A stretch of DNA of 64,000 nt from Melastoma dodecandrum (taxonomy: Eukaryota > Streptophyta > Magnoliopsida > Myrtales > Melastomataceae). A model generated the notes under the pieces. That model worked only from the letters and a program-made list of their open reading frames with translations. It did no database searches and was not told where the DNA came from. The stretch spans positions 4,092,001 through 4,156,000 of the forward strand of contig JARUPY010000290.1 of NCBI GenBank assembly GCA_029817715.1, given 5' to 3'. This document shows, in pieces, positions 39,350 through 51,005 of the stretch. The position numbers were made by a program, and so were the translations under genes. Within the stretch, counting starts at the first letter, position 1, and the number at the start of each line of letters is the position of its first letter.

Positions 39350-40915
39350 CTATTGCCAAGCACTATGAACTCTCAGTCCTAGGCCCCTCACATGGGACTC
39401 ATGTTTCTGCTGAGGTAAGGCCTTAGTGAGTGGATCTGCGATATTCTCGCTAGTGTCTACTTTACTTACCAACACATCACCCCTCTGAACTATTTCTCTG
39501 AGGATGTGATATTTCCGCAGTACATGCTTAGATCGCTGGTGAGACCTTGGTTCCTTTGCCTGTGCTATGGCAGCATTGTTGTCACAGTATAGCAGAACTG
39601 GACCGTGACTACTAGGAACCACTTCAAGTTCTGTCATAAAATTCTTGATCCAAACAGCTTCTTTTGCCGCTTCTGAAGCTGCTATGTACTCGGACTCTGC
39701 TGTAGAATCCGCAACTGTTTCTTGCTTTGAACTTTTCCAGCAAACAGCTGCTCCATTTAGACAAAATACGTAACTCAGCTGCGATTTCAGATCGTCACGA
39801 TCTGTCTGGAAACTGGCGTCAGTATATCCTCTGACAACCAATTCCTCATCTCCTCCATAGACCAAGAACATATCTTTTGTTCTTCTTAGATACTTGAGGA
39901 TAGTTTTGACTGCTGTCCAATGACCCTCTCCAGGATCACCCTGATATCTACTTGTCATGCTCAAAGCATACGATACATCAGGTCTTGTACATATCATAGC
40001 ATACATGATGGATCCAATAGCCGAAGCATATGGTATCTTACCCATTCTATTTCTCTCCTCTAGTGTCTGTGGACACATCGCCTTGGAGAGTTGTATACCA
40101 TGTGACATAAGCAAGAATCTTCTCTTGGAACCTTGCATATTGAATCTCTTTAGTACCTTGTCAATATATGTACTTTGACTTAACCCTAGCAGTCTTCTTT
40201 GTCTATCTCGGTATATTCTAATACCTAAGATATAAGTTGCTTCCCCAAGATCCTTCATTGCAAAACACTTATTTAGCCAATCTTTAGTAGATTCTAGGCT
40301 GAACTTATCATTTCCAACAAGAAGTATATCATCAACATACAACACTAGGAAGACAATACTACTCCCACTAACCCTTTTGTAAACGCAAGGTTCATCTGGA
40401 TTCTTGATGAAGCCAAAATCCTTAACCGCTTCATCAAATCTTATGTTCCAGCTCCGAGAAGCTTGCTTTAATCCATAAATGGATCTCTTCAGCTTACATA
40501 CTTTATCTGTATTCTCAGACGTTATAAAACCAGGAGGTTGTACCATGTACACTTTCTCCTCTAGCCTTCCGTTTAAGAAAGCAGTTTTAACGTCCATTTG
40601 CCAGATCTCGTAATCCTTATAAGCTGCAATAGCAAGTAAAATCCGAATAGACTTCAGTATTGCAACTGGCGAAAATGTTTCCTCATAGTCGATTTCTTGA
40701 CATTGAGTGAAACCTTTTGCCACTAGCCTTGCTTTATAAGTATTAACATTTCCATCCATGTCGATCTTCTTCTTGAAGACCCACTTGCATCCAATAGGTT
40801 TTACCCCAATTGGTGCATCTATTAACTCCCAAACTTGGTTAGTATACATGGAGTCCATTTCGGAATTCGTAGCATCAAGCCATTTCTCGGAATATTGAAG
40901 CAACTGCTTCCTCAT
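39350..40915 (-). CDS. Copia reverse transcriptase-RNase H
   Basis: 521 residues. Reverse transcriptase begins at about residue 40 (GVKPIGCKWVFKKK), with TFSPVA and the catalytic YVDD in VLYVDDILL at about residue 197. RNase H follows, with GYTDASFQTD and the STAESEYIAASEAAKEAVW and DNNAAIAQA motifs. The frame is +1 relative to the upstream gag-integrase ORF and overlaps its end by 41 bp; Copia elements normally encode one polyprotein, so the shift is most simply a single-base indel. Internal sequence shows no stop codons. Confidence 0.92.
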   Translation of the reverse strand: MRKQLLQYSEKWLDATNSEMDSMYTNQVWELIDAPIGVKPIGCKWVFKKKIDMDGNVNTYKARLVAKGFTQCQEIDYEETFSPVAILKSIRILLAIAAYKDYEIWQMDVKTAFLNGRLEEKVYMVQPPGFITSENTDKVCKLKRSIYGLKQASRSWNIRFDEAVKDFGFIKNPDEPCVYKRVSGSSIVFLVLYVDDILLVGNDKFSLESTKDWLNKCFAMKDLGEATYILGIRIYRDRQRRLLGLSQSTYIDKVLKRFNMQGSKRRFLLMSHGIQLSKAMCPQTLEERNRMGKIPYASAIGSIMYAMICTRPDVSYALSMTSRYQGDPGEGHWTAVKTILKYLRRTKDMFLVYGGDEELVVRGYTDASFQTDRDDLKSQLSYVFCLNGAAVCWKSSKQETVADSTAESEYIAASEAAKEAVWIKNFMTELEVVPSSHGPVLLYCDNNAAIAQAKEPRSHQRSKHVLRKYHILREIVQRGDVLVSKVDTSENIADPLTKALPQQKHESHVRGLGLRVHSAWQ

Positions 40916-43313
40916 AAGTCAACGGTTCGTCGTTCTTGACGAGTAGTACATCCTCATGTTGTGTTATAATCCACCCATATCTCTCAGGTTCTCGATGTGC
41001 TCTCGTAGACTTACGTATATCTTGCGTTTCTTGAACAGGTTCTGGTAATGGAGTCACTTGTACTTGTGGTACTATCTCCATATCCAACTGTTCATTTTCC
41101 AATCCATCTGTAGTGTCTGAAACTTCTTCCAGACTTATTTTACTCCCACTACCTCTTTTAGAAATAAATTCTCTTTCTAAGAAAGTAGCATATCGAGCCA
41201 CAATAACTTTGTGCTCGCTTGGAAGATAAAAATAGTATCCCTTTGTTTCTTTGGGATAACCTACAAACATACACTTGATGGATCTTGCTGCAAGCTTATC
41301 AGAACTATCGTTCTTCACATAAGCATCGCAACCCCATACCTTGAGATAAGACAGGTTTGGTTTCTTCCAAAACCATAACTCATATGGTGTCTTATCTGCA
41401 GCCTTGGTTGGAATTCGGTTAAGCATGTATGCTGCCGTTTCTAAGGCATAGCCCCAAAATGATAATGGAAGACTTGCATGACTCATCATTGATCTAACCA
41501 TATCCATGAGTGTGCGGTTTCTCCTTTCTGAAACACCATTCCACTCTGGCGTTCGAGGAGGTGTAAGTTGTGAAATTATGCCACACTCCTTGAGGTAATC
41601 AATGAATTCTTGACTAAGATATTCGCCCCCTCGATCACTTCGAAGGATCTTAATCTTTTTGTCAAGTTGGTTTTCTACTTCATTCTTAAACTCCTTAAAC
41701 TTTTCAAGAGTTTCTGACTTTTGTCGCATTAAATAGATATATCCATATCTACTAAAATCATCGGTAAAAGTCACGAAGTAGATATAAGCTCCTCTGGCCT
41801 GAACTGACAATGGTCCACACACATCACTGTGTATGAGTTCTAGCAATTCATTCGCTCTTTCTCCAATCTTGGAAAAAGGCTTCTTGGTCATCTTTCCTTG
41901 TAAACAAGCTTCGCATGTATCTATGGATTCTAATTCAAATGAATCCAAATACCCATCATTGAGTAACTTAGCAATGCGCTTCTCGTTTATATGACCAAGT
42001 CTACAATGCCAAAGGTAAGTTGGGTTTGAGTCACACAATTTCTGTTTCTTATTCTCGATGCAATGTACCGGCTCATGTAAGTTTAAAACATACAAACCAT
42101 TGTTTAAAGATCCATATCCATAGAAAACATCATCTAGATAAAAGGAACACTTCTTGTCCTTAAATTCAAAAACAAAACCCTTGGTGTCTAAACTGGACAC
42201 CGAGATGATGTTCTTAGAAAAACTTGGAACATAACAACAGTTTTCTAGTTTCAAAACAAGTCCACTGGGCAAACTTATTTTATAAGTCCCTACAGCTAAT
42301 ACAGCTACTCTTGCTCCATTAGCCACTCGTAGGTCCATCTCGCCCTTGGACAACCGTCTGCATTCATTTAATCCCTGTAGGTCCACACAAATATGAGAAC
42401 TACATCCTGAATCTAGGACCCATGAGGATGAAACAGAAAAATTACATTCAATCATAAAAATACCTGAAGCACCTGTCCCACTGGTATTTTTCTTTTGAAA
42501 GAGGTAGCAATTCTTCTTCCAGTGGCCTTTCTTGCCACAGTGAAAGCATATAGCTTCCTTTTCATCAGATTGGGGAATCTGTTGGCATTTCTTCACTTTG
42601 GGCTTTTGGCCCGGGTAAGCAGACATCTTTGATTTCTTAACCTTGGGGTTGAACTTCCCCTTGCTCATTCTCTTGTTGGTATTTCTCACCAACATTGCAT
42701 TTGAAACAGTTTTCTGTTTCATGTCTTTCTCTGCTGTCTTGAGCATGGTCAACAGATCGGCAAGACTCTTCTCCATGTTGTTCATATTAAAGTTCATCAC
42801 GAACGGAGCGAACGATGGAGGTAGGGAACACAAAATGGCATCAACAGCCAAATGAGTATCCATCTTGGAACCCAAACTTGCGAGCTTCTCTATGTACCCT
42901 ATCATCTTGAGTACATGAGGCCCGACAGGGTTCCCTTCCTGCGATTTCATCCCGAAAAACGCTCGAGAGATTTCAAATCTCTCAGTCTGTGCACTTTCTT
43001 GGAAGAGCTCGCGCAAATGGATATCAATATCCCTAGCGCTCATATTCTCATGCTGCTTCTGCAACTCTGGAGACATTGCAGATAGCATAAGACATTGCAC
43101 GTCAATAGCATCTTCCACATAATGATCATAGATGATTCGATCTGCTTCTGAAGTGTCTGCATTTGGCACTACTGGTGGCTCAAAATCTAGTACATGAAAC
43201 TTTCTTTCTTGTTTCAGTACAATCTTGAGCTTACGATACCAGTCCAGGTAATTTGGTCCTTGGAGGATATTTTCTTTCTCCAAAATACTTCGCAGCGATA
43301 GGTTAGTCGACAT
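40875..43313 (-). CDS. Copia Gag-protease-integrase
   Basis: 812 residues beginning MSTNLSLRSILEKENI. Gag occupies ~1-260 and ends in a CCHC zinc knuckle (CFHCGKKGHWKKNC). Protease has WVLDSGCSSHI near residue 300. The pre-integrase zinc region (HCRLGHI ... CEACLQGK) is at about 435-485. The integrase core shows its acidic residues in IHSDVCGP, then FTDDFSRYGY, LRSDRGGEY and PEWNGVSERRNRTL. The ORF ends at YEEAVASIFREMA, where the related reading continues in the next frame as SEKWLDATNSEMDSMY. It is intact up to that point. Confidence 0.93.
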   Translation of the reverse strand: MSTNLSLRSILEKENILQGPNYLDWYRKLKIVLKQERKFHVLDFEPPVVPNADTSEADRIIYDHYVEDAIDVQCLMLSAMSPELQKQHENMSARDIDIHLRELFQESAQTERFEISRAFFGMKSQEGNPVGPHVLKMIGYIEKLASLGSKMDTHLAVDAILCSLPPSFAPFVMNFNMNNMEKSLADLLTMLKTAEKDMKQKTVSNAMLVRNTNKRMSKGKFNPKVKKSKMSAYPGQKPKVKKCQQIPQSDEKEAICFHCGKKGHWKKNCYLFQKKNTSGTGASGIFMIECNFSVSSSWVLDSGCSSHICVDLQGLNECRRLSKGEMDLRVANGARVAVLAVGTYKISLPSGLVLKLENCCYVPSFSKNIISVSSLDTKGFVFEFKDKKCSFYLDDVFYGYGSLNNGLYVLNLHEPVHCIENKKQKLCDSNPTYLWHCRLGHINEKRIAKLLNDGYLDSFELESIDTCEACLQGKMTKKPFSKIGERANELLELIHSDVCGPLSVQARGAYIYFVTFTDDFSRYGYIYLMRQKSETLEKFKEFKNEVENQLDKKIKILRSDRGGEYLSQEFIDYLKECGIISQLTPPRTPEWNGVSERRNRTLMDMVRSMMSHASLPLSFWGYALETAAYMLNRIPTKAADKTPYELWFWKKPNLSYLKVWGCDAYVKNDSSDKLAARSIKCMFVGYPKETKGYYFYLPSEHKVIVARYATFLEREFISKRGSGSKISLEEVSDTTDGLENEQLDMEIVPQVQVTPLPEPVQETQDIRKSTRAHREPERYGWIITQHEDVLLVKNDEPLTYEEAVASIFREMA

Positions 43314-44563
43314 CTACAATAAATAAAATTTTAAATAATTATTTGTGAATAGTTATATAAAGGACTTTTATAAACTCCCACTATTTTATTCAAACTTAAT
43401 AGCCCCCACTATTAAGCTCGAGAATTAGTTGGTAATAATTCCTAGTGGGACCGAATACTCAAATCCTATAGTGTGCACACAACTGAGCTGTACCTACACA
43501 CCATAGTCATTAAGTAGGCACTACTCGCCAGTCACCAATCCATGTGACCCTCGGTGTTCTTAACTTGGGTTAATATTTTCTTAAACCCCTCGCCCATCAA
43601 ATCAATTGACCTTAGCTGTGCTAACAAATCAATTAATCTGAGTTAAGTCAACCCATCAATAAATTATGAAAAACTACAACTGTACTAACACGAACCCACA
43701 ACTGAGCTGTACCGACTCACGAAGTACGTCGACTATTTTCATTATCATTGATGGAGGGCAGATAAAACTTAACTTAATATTCAGGGGATTTTGATTAGTT
43801 GTCTCACCAATATATTTATGGGCTTAGTTTTTATTATTATTATTTTATTCAAGCCCATTTTATTTTCTAAGCCCTATTAAATTGGGCTAATAGTTATTTG
43901 CTACGGGCCAAAATAATTTGATGCTATAGGACCCAAATTGTCAATTAAATCGTTTGTGGCCTTTTAATCCTCGGCCACTTAAATTGATAAATGCTTTTGG
44001 CATTTCAAATTATGGGTCACAGAAGACTCGGCCCCATACTAATTCTCTTTATAAATTGAGCCCTATTGATTTTAATTCAAAACTTCGGCCGAATTAGGTT
44101 TTGAGTCTTAATTCCAAGCCAACTCTATTAACAGAGTTAAACTACTTTGAGTCCTTTTATTTGTCATGGCCGAATTAAAGTTCCCTTATAGTTCTCATAA
44201 GCGTAGGCAATTTTATTTCTCTTACAATTATATTTACAATTAGGAAACTTTACTAAGCAATCTTAATCAATGATAAGATTCGCACATCAAGTCCTTCTCA
44301 TCAAAGTTTATTGCTTTTCACTTGGATTCTTAGATTGTTTCGTGGGCACAGCAAGGAATATCATAATCATTCAATTGAATTGTTCATTGTTCACTCTTGC
44401 TGGAACACTTTTATTTGTTGTAACTTTTGAACAACTATTTAATTCATCTAAACTTACTTGTTGTTCAACCACAGTAGATTTAGGAAGAAACTGTTTTCTA
44501 AAACTTTTGTTAACGTAAAACATCGATTTATCCGATACGATCACAAAATTGCTCGGATACCAC
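43314..44563 (-). other. Copia 5' leader and primer-binding site
   Basis: Untranslated leader between the 5' (right) LTR and gag. The primer-binding site, read on the minus strand as TGGTATCCGAGC directly after the LTR CA end and one extra G, is one base off the usual TGGTATCAGAGC plus local change. AT-rich, no ORF of note. Confidence 0.75.
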
Positions 44564-46089
44564 TGTTGGGTTTCCATCGGGCGCAGCGGGAGCTCGTTTC
44601 GTAAAATACTGTCCGAAACACACTCCCGGATCTTGTGATACGTATAAATCGAATAAAAACGTTAAATAAAACATACCTTGTTGTTGCGAATGCGAGCTTC
44701 AAGAGTCCCAACCGTGACCCTTCTAGAAGTATCCACGCACACAAGACACGGACACGACAATCTCCAATTGATGCTAGTCCTCGGAGACTTCGTAACTCTC
44801 GGAAGCCTTTTGTTAAGAAGGAACTAAGCCGAGCAAATCTTCGTCTCTCACTCACACACACTCTGAGCAAGCCGAACGTTTCAATTTATAAGGTAAGATT
44901 ACTTACCATATAGGTACCGTCATTTCAATTTATCAATTGAAATTAATTCAATTCATAACACGTAGCAAAGCTACGAAATTGGCTGGCTATCTAATTTCAA
45001 TAGGTTAGATTAAAATAATAATATAATATTATAATAATATAATAATAATTAATTATTATAATTATATTATTATAGCCTACAACTTAGACATATTTGATCA
45101 ACTTAAATCCAACACTAGGATTTATTGCTTCCGAATATTTCAGAATAAATTTGTAGTCTAACAAATTCTAATTCTGAAAATTTATAATTCTAATATCCAT
45201 TAGAATTAAATAACAATGTCCGTGTCTACGTGCTTTTGCGTGCGACCCTCTAGGTTCTATATACGAAGGCAATGTACATCCATACATAGACTGAGGTAAC
45301 CGTCTAGCAACAGTTTTCAGCCACCCAACGTAATAGAATATTGGTCATGAACCAAAACAGCTATGAACCGATTTCTGTGTAATTCAATCTCTTCATCTCA
45401 CCGACATTCTGATTAATTCAGTGAATTATGTGTCACCACTGAATTAATCATTTTACTTGATTTCTGAGATATAATATATTTTAACTTGAATGATAAACAT
45501 TCCTCCACGGCCGTGTGTTTAAAATCACTAATATCTCAATCAAGAGGCCAGAATGTCAACTCTCTAATTCAAGAGAGCGATGAATCCTATATTGACTCGA
45601 CACTATCCTCTCTACGCTTCGCTGTACACCCAATAACCGTATTACTCACAATCCGATTAAAGATTGCTTTTAACGGCATCAAAGTGAACAACTACACGTA
45701 TAGAATAAATGGAGGTCTCAAGTCAGGAGATCAGTTACACTCGTTCAACAAGAGAAGTGACCAATGGCACTTAATATGTGGTATTCTCTATAAACGGGTC
45801 GTGTCCAGTGTACCCTAAACTTAGGCACCCCCGAGTACAACTTGAATATCCATCACTTGGTCTAACTCGACCTTAGTTATACTCGACGTTGATCTAGATG
45901 TTTATGTTCCATCTAAACATCTATCCGATCAAGGACAATTTTAGATTGACAAATAATCAATCTATGGGACTTTAACGTAAAGTTAATTACGAGCAGAAAA
46001 GTAATTAATAAACAATAAATACTTGCCTTTATTAACAACTATTCACATATATTACAAAGTGTCTTGGCACATACGTGCACACACTAACA
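44564..46089 (-). repeat. 5' LTR (right)
   Basis: 1526 bp, starts TGTTGGGTTTCCATCGGGCG and ends ACACACTAACA, immediately followed by the GGAGA target copy at 46090-46094. Matches the left LTR along its entire length. Confidence 0.95.
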
Positions 46090-48498
46090 GGAGACACCTC
46101 ACAAGAGGCATCATAAATTTGTTGAGTTCTACGATGTTAGAGCTGCAGAAGGCTGCTCTAAGAGCTTTAAATAGAAGTGAAATAGCAGGAAAGCGCATAA
46201 AACTCGAACCTAGTCGCCCTGGTGGAGCCCGTCGGAAGTGAGTTTCTTGGTCTTTCGGAGGCAGTCGTTTATTGCGACAATTGTGGATTATGTTGTGGGT
46301 TTATTGTTTTATGTACTTGTCTTTGTTGTAGAAAAGCAGAATGTACTTAAATTAACTGGTTTGCTTTTGCATTGGACCTAATTACAAGAAATATTTACAT
46401 AAGTAATTTCATGCGGATGTTGTGTAGTTTCCCCTGGCCTTGTTACAGTGATAATACATTTGTGATATAATCTATATACAAATTTTGAAATGACCATAAT
46501 TCAGTGTCCTTGTGAATGATGGAAGCCTTTTGTTTCTTAGCTTAATCCAGCAGCTCGGCCAAGATTTGGAGCAGGATGAAAGCCAGGCATTCAGACATCA
46601 AATTGGCTCCCCAATTGGCAGTTCTCCTCCTGGTGAGCTCCAGTTTTGCTTGTTCGCTACTATGCCGGCATCTCTTCTGTTGTCACCCATATTAGGCCAT
46701 TGGCTATTTCTTGATAGGTACATGGGCACAGTTTACTAGCCCCAGAGAACATTATCCTTTGCATGCTTTTAGCAAATCCCCGGGTGGTGGATCTCCAATT
46801 CCAAGAGCAAGCAATTACATGTCTGGTCTAACTTCGATCCTTTCACCTCATGCATCCAGTCCATCGAAATTTGGGGCCATTGGGATGGACCAGGGGAGAA
46901 TTAATAATATTAACCAGATGTTAAATGGTGCGGGTTCCCCACAGGGACTGAGTTACCCTCGCCCTCATTCCTTTCCAGAGCACCTGAGTACCAGTCCAGC
47001 ACCTACTTTTTCTTCAGGTGAAGGAAGTCTGAATTCATCGTCCATCAAAACTCTATCTGGTCCGCAGTTTCTTTGGGGTAGCCCCTCTCCATATCCGGAG
47101 CATGCCAGTACGTCAGGTTGGTCAAATTCATCTTCTGCAGTTGAGCATTCTTTTGGATCCAGTGGACAGGCTCACGGCTTTCCATATGGGAATCGCCCGG
47201 TACCGAGTTCTACTCAGTTGCATCATGTTGGATCTGCCCCAAGTGGTGTCCCTATGGAGAGGCATGTTGGATTCTTCCGAGAGTCACCAGAGAGTCCATT
47301 CATGAACTCAGTTGCTGTTGGGAGGAGTAGTTTAGATCGCATAAATGGGAATTATTTACTTAACATGGGCTATCGGTCAGCTACAAATGCAACCATTAGT
47401 CTCCCTGGGAATATATCAGAAAATGGTTCACCTAGCTTCGGAATGATGTCATTGCCTAGGCCTGTACCTGCATTTTATATGAATGGCTCCTATCAGGGAC
47501 TTGGAAAAACTGGCCTTGAATTACTCACGGATCATAGTCGAGTTCTTAGGATGGATAGTGGTGGGAATCAGATGGACAGCAAGAGGCAATATCAACTGGA
47601 TTTGGAAAAGATTCTTAATGGAGTAGACGCCCGAACCACACTAATGATTAAGAATATCCCTAACAAGTACGTGTTTTAAGCCTGTCAGACAGTATTATAC
47701 TGTCAATGGGTCAAAAAAAGGGTCACCTGGACTACATCCGGTGCTCTGTACTTTTCAGGTACACGTCAAAAATGCTGCTCACTGCCATTGACGAGCAGCA
47801 CAAGGGAACCTATGATTTCCTTTACTTGCCCGTTGACTTCAAGGTAATTTTGGGGAATGGTGAAAGAAACTTTGCCCTTGGCTGACATCTAATGATTTGT
47901 ACTCATTTGGCAGAACAAATGCAATGTTGGTTACGCTTTCATCAATATGGTTTCTCCATCACTCATCGTTGCTTTCTATAAGGTAAGGTTGCCTCTGGTA
48001 TTTGTCATGTGTCTTTTAAATAGTTTTAACATGCACTTCCATTCTAAGTTTTTGTGCAGACATTTAATGGAAAGAAGTGGGAGAAGTTTTAACAGTGAAA
48101 AAGTTGCATCGCTCGCATATGCTCGAATACAAGGGAAAACAACGCTCATATCCCACTTTCAAAATTCCAGCTTGATGAATGAAGATAAGAAATGTTGTCC
48201 AATTGTCTTCCACTCAGAGGGTCAGAACGAGGTGGATCAAGTAAGAATTTCTAGTTTAAAAGCAACTTATACCTATCTTCAGTGTCTCGTGTCATTAACC
48301 TTTACTTATGTTGTCTGAATGCAGAAATTTTGACACGATAAGTCTACTTTCCTATTTACGGGTTTCTTTTGATGTCTGCAGGAACCACTGTTAATGGGAA
48401 ACTTGAACATCTACATTCGCCAGCCTGATGGCTCTTATGCTGGAGCTCTGCCTGAGAGCCCAAGAGAGGATCTGGATGAGAAATCCGATGGGAGTTGA

Positions 48499-51005
48499 CA
48501 GCGACACAAGTCAACCATCCCGCAAGCCTTGTTAATATTTTTGGCTTGGGGGTGTTGCTAACTGCTGCGCCAGTTATTAACTGTACAGAACGGAGGTCGG
48601 TAAGTGAAAAGGTGGTCTGGAAAGGGCGAAAATAGTTATGAGGAAGTCTCTTAAAGATAGCTGGGTAACAATTGTTTCGTAATCAGAAGAGACAATGAAG
48701 ATTTGCGGCAACGCTTATCTCCATGTGCTGCTTAAGGAACACAGTCCACAGGCAGCTGCTGAAGCTTGGCAATGTTTGTGCTCTTCTGGTTTTGTATGTA
48801 GCCTTTTGGGTACATGTGTTTTAACTCAGTGAAGTGGCTCCGCTGCATGCTCCGAGAACCGAAGGGTTGTTCATATGGGTGTTTTGGGGGGGGGTGGAGG
48901 ATATATGCATAAAACAACTGGCCTGCCTGTACGCTCCTTGCTTCTCTTTTATTGGAGATGTTACCTGCCAAAGGAATTGTTCAAAGGAAATGATCATGAA
49001 AGTGTGGAATCCTACCCTGAGAATCAGGCGAACACTGCAGAAGCTAAGAGTCGGGCCAGGAATATCCTCTACGAGGTCGGTTTAAGAGTACAATGTCCCG
49101 TAGAATCCCCTTGATCTGCATGTTCGAAACTATGGGTTGGTCCCTTGACGGTGTGGACTTCACCTAGAAGTGGGTTCGCAATATCATTGACAGAAGTCGC
49201 GGTTGCGAATTTTAGAATTCGTTATTACAGAGGTAGCTGAGGTTGTTTCATGAAGGAACTAGTGTCCGTGCTTTACGAACAAAGTAGCAACATGAACCAT
49301 AGACAGACCACTCATATGCATTGTCTCGCCACATGGGAATGTAAGGCATGATCCCCAGCACCGGCCTTAACATGGGACCCTTGTTAATCAGCCTGTTGAA
49401 CAAGCAGCTACACGGGAAGAACACGTGTTTACACCAGATAATTTTGGGCTCGACTGTAAAAATCCCATGTCGAGAATCAATCCATGTACGATGTTTTATC
49501 GACTCGGTTTCAGCAGCTCGTACCTCGCTAGCACGACACACGTCTGGGTTTACTGTCAAAGCTATATACAACAACTTTCAGTAATTCTTGCAACTTTCAT
49601 CATTCTATGCTGTCTTCCAGCAGTTTTTTTTATGTGTGCATTCTTGCCGCAATGGAAGCACCTTACTATGTTACCTCTTTGAATTTGTTCCTATTTACCG
49701 TAAATACCTTCGCATGAGTGTAATTCACTCGTCAACTCTTTGTAAGTAAGTTCCTTAGATAAGGGCAGACTAGAACACTTTCCTGCATTAGAGCAAGATC
49801 TCTCAGTCGATCTTTTTGCCAATCATCTCCAAAATTTTAAGATTAATTTAACGGACATACCTTCTATATAATATTATATTGTGATATAATATCAACCATT
49901 ATATCTCATTCCGTATACAAACCAAATATTCTCCTATTGTATTTATCGACAATTTTCAAACAAAGAATTTAGTATTTCTGACCAATTTTGTATTAATAAT
50001 TCGATACATATAACATTTATCTTGGATTAAATATGCATAATCAACAATTAAGGGCAAACTTGCCCAAAAGAAGTGATTTTGAAATGAAATATGACAACAT
50101 CAGGTAGGTAATTTTCTATATAATTAATTACCGATAAACCGAAGCAATTGAAGGCTGCAGACCACCCTTTTTCATTCCATGGTGAATATGCAACACATAA
50201 CCAAATTATTTTCCAATGGACGATATACCTAACCATCCAGGCAACAAGCAACAAATAATACCAACAGAATTCCTCCATCGGGACCAGAATCCCCCAATGA
50301 CTGACTACCGGACAAGACAAATTTCCCAAAAAAAAAAAAAAAAACAGCAGCAACAGCTTTTGGGTGTAACCGAATCTCAAACACCCGAGCAGTAGTTATT
50401 TGCTCAAGACCGGATGGCATGCAGAAAACAATACCAACAAACAGTCCCGACCGACAAAAGTCTCGCCTGAGTGAGTTAAAAGCAAGCAAGTTTAAAATAT
50501 AAAGTATAACATGTTTAGTTCGAAAGAACTTTAAATTAAAAATTTTAAAGCAGCCATAGCGACCCCGGGTCCCCTTGATCCGCTTATCAGAGTCATAAGT
50601 TAAAGCAAGGTGTGAGACATTTAATAATAATGACTTATTATTTAAAATTACTTAAAAAAAAAAGAAAAAGAAAATTACAATAAGGGCCAGGAAGGATAAC
50701 GCCAAAGGGAGTTAGTTCATTTGGCATGAATAATCGACAGTTAGGAACAGGAAAAAGGCAGCAGTTAACGGCAAAAACTCTGATCCGACTCAGCTCGAAC
50801 AAACAAAGAGAAACTACCCAAAAATCCAAACGACACAACCCACACTCCAACATTTTGGAATTGACCAGTAGTTAGCAGAATCTTCCCCCCCCCCAATCCT
50901 TAAAAACCACATTTCAATCATCCTTAAAAGATCCATGAATTTTAAGAATACCTAACCACTGAATCCATTCCCATCCATTCATGTCACCAAGGTTTCGGAT
51001 TCACC
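48499..51005. other. intergenic between MEI2-like pseudogene and TPK
   Basis: The left portion probably includes the former MEI2-like 3'UTR. The stretch 49740-50040 is AT-rich, an A-run lies at about 50326-50343, and a C-run at about 50886-50894. No gene is recognised on either strand. Confidence 0.4.

Larger units (their letters stand above)
37809..46089 (-). mobile_element. Ty1/Copia LTR retrotransposon, antisense inside MEI2-like exon
   Basis: 8281-bp element with TG...CA LTRs of 1527 and 1526 bp and a 5-bp GGAGA target duplication. It is transcribed on the minus strand: the right LTR is 5', followed by the primer-binding site TGGTATCCGAGC at about 44551-44562; the left LTR is 3', preceded by the polypurine tract AGTGGGAGATT at about 39336-39347. 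Gene order gag-protease-integrase-reverse transcriptase-RNase H is the Copia order. Coding capacity is almost complete but divided by one frame change (40875-40915). LTRs are highly similar, so insertion is evolutionarily recent. Confidence 0.96.
37332..48498 (+). pseudogene. MEI2-like RNA-binding protein gene, disrupted
   Basis: Exons of a plant MEI2-like protein: 37332-37487 (second half of RRM1, HRGFVMISYYDIRDARTAM), 37572-37685 (start of RRM2, TLVVFNFDASVSD), 37799-37808 plus 46090-46237 (rest of RRM2, HHKFVEFYDVRAAE, split by a Copia element), 46541-46632, 46718-47666, 47759-47843, 47914-47982, 48060-48240, 48382-48498 (C-terminal MEI2 RRM3: [31 protein letters not shown]). The N-terminus and RNP2 of RRM1 are missing. 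Two single-base insertions break the frame: an extra G at about 46151 in RRM2 and an extra T at about 48087-48090 in RRM3. MEI2-like proteins act in meiosis and meristem development; this copy cannot make one. Confidence 0.9.
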
